Assembly (NCBI GenBank): GCA_905235675.1
Contig: CAJONC010000018.1
Span: 1-53,997, forward strand
Reading direction: 5' to 3'
Length of the DNA: 53,997 nucleotides
From: an uncultured Bacteroidales bacterium
GTDB taxonomy: Bacteria > Bacteroidota > Bacteroidia > Bacteroidales > UBA932
Shown: piece by piece, positions 52,810 through 53,997 of the stretch
Numbering within the stretch: the first letter of the stretch is position 1
How the letters are laid out: each line of letters starts with the position of its first letter
Made by a program: the position numbers and the translations under genes
Notes under the pieces: generated by a model
The model's input: the letters and a program-made list of their open reading frames with translations, nothing else
What the model was told of the DNA's origin: nothing
Databases searched by the model: none

Positions 52810-53268
52810 ATGGATTCACGCAAGGAAGAAGGCCTTCAGTCGCTGGGCCACAAGACCGAATACAAACAGAATTACGACCCTTCCGTTCTCGAAACTTTTG
52901 AGAACAAACATCAGGAGAACGACTACTGGGTGCGTTTCAACTGCCCCGAGTTCACCAGCCTCTGCCCTATCACCGGACAGCCGGACTTCGCCGAGATACG
53001 CATCAGCTACATTCCCGACGTACGCATGGTCGAAAGCAAGAGCCTCAAGCTGTATCTTTTCAGTTTCCGAAGCGAAGGCGCCTTCCACGAAGACTGCGTC
53101 AACATCATCATGAAGGACCTCATCAAACTGATGGATCCCCGCTACATCGAGGTCACAGGCATCTTCACCCCCCGCGGCGGCATCAGCATCTACCCCTACG
53201 CCAACTACGGCCGCCCCGGTACCAGATACGAAGAACTCGCCTGGAAAAGGCTCTCGGAGAGGGAGTAG
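52810..53268 (+). CDS. queF: NADPH-dependent 7-cyano-7-deazaguanine reductase
   Basis: QueF reduces preQ0 to preQ1 in queuosine biosynthesis. The 152-residue type I protein has the active cysteine in [14 protein letters not shown] (about C52, D59), the QueF motif [17 protein letters not shown] with the substrate-binding Glu, and the tail [16 protein letters not shown]. The ATG at 52810 is chosen because it follows the transporter stop by 1 bp and starts at the family N-terminus; the ORF-opening ATG at 52765 lies in the transporter gene. Confidence 0.95.
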   Translation: MDSRKEEGLQSLGHKTEYKQNYDPSVLETFENKHQENDYWVRFNCPEFTSLCPITGQPDFAEIRISYIPDVRMVESKSLKLYLFSFRSEGAFHEDCVNIIMKDLIKLMDPRYIEVTGIFTPRGGISIYPYANYGRPGTRYEELAWKRLSERE

Positions 53269-53380
53269 ATTTGGCTGGCTTCACACCCGCTTGACCTGAT
53301 CTGGTGCCCTGAGAGGGAATACGCTATATTGTCTATCAATGTTTCCATGTTGCGATTTTTTCGTGACGATTTTTTCGTAA

Positions 53381-53673
53381 CGCAAATATCGCAATGCTTT
53401 TGGAGATTTAAATAATATCTCGCCCATCCTCCAGCAGAACGCCACCCAAGAAGACAGAGACGCCCACATTGACATAGCTGACTGGATGCTCAAATATACC
53501 TTTGCCATCCCGAGCTCGACGAAGGATCTCACTGGCATCTGGAATTCAGGAAAGTGGCTGGATTCCTCTCCCCGGAGAGCCACGCCGAGGTTGAGGCCCT
53601 GATGCACGATTTGGGGCTGGAGTTGTGGAAGGTGGATGAAATGAAGAAGGTCAAGGATGAAAAGCCGCCGTAA
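53381..53673 (+). pseudogene. Degenerate coding remnant in two frames
   Basis: Bases from 53381 read NISPILQQNATQEDRDAHID and DIADWMLKYTFA before losing protein character. The neighbouring frame from about 53517 reads HWHLEFRKVAGFLSPESHAE and then ALMHDLGLELWKVDEMKKV to TAA at 53673. There is no proper start codon for either. It looks like the decayed C-terminus of one gene with a frame change; the family is not recognised. Confidence 0.35.
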
Positions 53674-53749
53674 TGGGCCACGAGATTGGACCTCATTCAA
53701 GTACATACGCTGAGAGCCGACCAGCTTCAGCGAAGATGGTCATTTTGGG

Positions 53750-53771
53750 TTTTTGGACATTTTTTGGACAT
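53750..53771. repeat. Tandem 11-bp repeat TTTTTGGACAT x2
   Basis: Two exact copies at 53750-53760 and 53761-53771, with a further TTTTTGGACAT near 53826-53836. TGGACA is the complement of the hexamer in the repeats at 3473-3496. Confidence 0.6.
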
Positions 53772-53775
53772 TCTG

Positions 53776-53800
53776 TAAGTCGCTAAGTGTTAGCGACTTA
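53776..53800. terminator. Perfect 11-bp hairpin followed by T-run
   Basis: TAAGTCGCTAA, loop GTG, TTAGCGACTTA, then TTTTAAATTTT. This has the form of an intrinsic terminator on the plus strand and lies past the degenerate remnant. Confidence 0.6.
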
Positions 53801-53997
53801 TTTTAAATTTTCCAATTTCCTGGACTTTTTGGACATCAGAACATCCGGGCAAAACGCTCTGTCGTCCAACAGGATGCATAAAAATTGAGGGTACTATTAT
53901 AGGGTGCTTCGTTGAAGCCCAAAAAATTCTTTGAAAAACAGTTTAAATAATTGATTGATAATTCGTTAGAAATGATTATCTTTGTGTTACGGGGATA

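Larger units (their letters stand above)
53269..53997. other. Gene-free right end with decayed remnants and repeats
   Basis: No intact gene. Two tandem copies of CGATTTTTTCGT (53353-53364, 53367-53378) lie near the start. A degenerate frame follows (53381-53673), then TGGACA tandem repeats (53750-53771), a terminator-like hairpin (53776-53800), a bulged GGG.GCTTC/GAAGCCC hairpin (53902-53920), and a TATCTTTG element at 53977-53984, which probably drives a gene beyond the window. Confidence 0.5.

Noticed and set aside
53281..53706. A 141-codon minus-strand frame
   Set aside because: It lies over degenerate repeats and a remnant whose plus-strand frames look more protein-like.
1..53997. tRNA, rRNA and CRISPR arrays
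   Set aside because: No T-loop/anticodon patterns, rRNA-like sequence, or evenly spaced direct repeats were noticed on reading through the window.

Overview
The window reads as a chromosomal segment of a gut-type Bacteroidales bacterium. The evidence is promoter elements of the Bacteroidetes type (TAnnTTTG, sometimes with TTTG about 19 bp upstream), no consistent Shine-Dalgarno sequences, lipoprotein signal peptides on glycan-degrading enzymes, and families typical of that order (DUF5692, DUF2490, DUF4956/VTC, LytS/LytTR). I cannot assign a genus from sequence alone.

Left flank (1-7.4 kb): an accessory region of decayed and intact defence-type genes. It holds the C-terminal end of a type III restriction helicase/nuclease, a frameshifted AbiH, two very small coupled genes, an outer-membrane barrel protein, an N-terminally shortened RhuM-Fic protein, and a minus-strand operon of a coiled-coil protein, a metallophosphoesterase and a DUF1016 (YhcG) nuclease. 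A protein with two HTH domains closes the region. Several of these genes look more AT-rich than the core.

Core, 7.5-17.1 kb: a secreted GH2 glycosidase. Then a tight five-gene minus-strand operon (hypB, a 941-residue Fe-S/FAD/NAD(P) oxidoreductase, hypA, a small membrane protein, DUF5692) ending at a strong hairpin. It has nickel-insertion factors but no hydrogenase in the window. A frame-broken greA-like gene, a truncated vWA gene and an intact YccF gene follow.

17.5-23.6 kb: a xylose operon (xylB, xylA, xylE) lying directly behind a LytS-type kinase and LytTR regulator on the same strand.

23.7-34.9 kb: a plus-strand run of a large lipoprotein with carbohydrate-binding-type repeats, a small exported protein, a VTC-type polyphosphate polymerase, DUF4956 and DUF2490. 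It converges on a minus-strand run of MscS channel, GH2 enzyme and PAP2 phosphatase.

35-53.3 kb: a membrane/Tat polyferredoxin with a Tat-exported ferredoxin-type aldo/keto reductase (frameshifted). Next a five-gene overlapping operon (pncB, DUF4015 hydrolase, heparinase-like, tcdA, GH78 rhamnosidase), then DUF3737, a small lipoprotein and a YidE-type transporter. A coupled operon of Ala/Pro-rich coiled-coil protein, HI0933-type flavoprotein and flavodiiron protein follows. Last are a queuosine-precursor transporter and queF behind a structured leader that resembles a preQ1 riboswitch. The final 0.7 kb holds degenerate coding remnants and repeats.

Main points of interest: the HypA/HypB operon without a hydrogenase, a palindromic repeat present both between genes and in frame inside a ferredoxin gene, the preQ1-like leader, the nuclease/phosphoesterase/coiled-coil operon, and three genes with single frame breaks.
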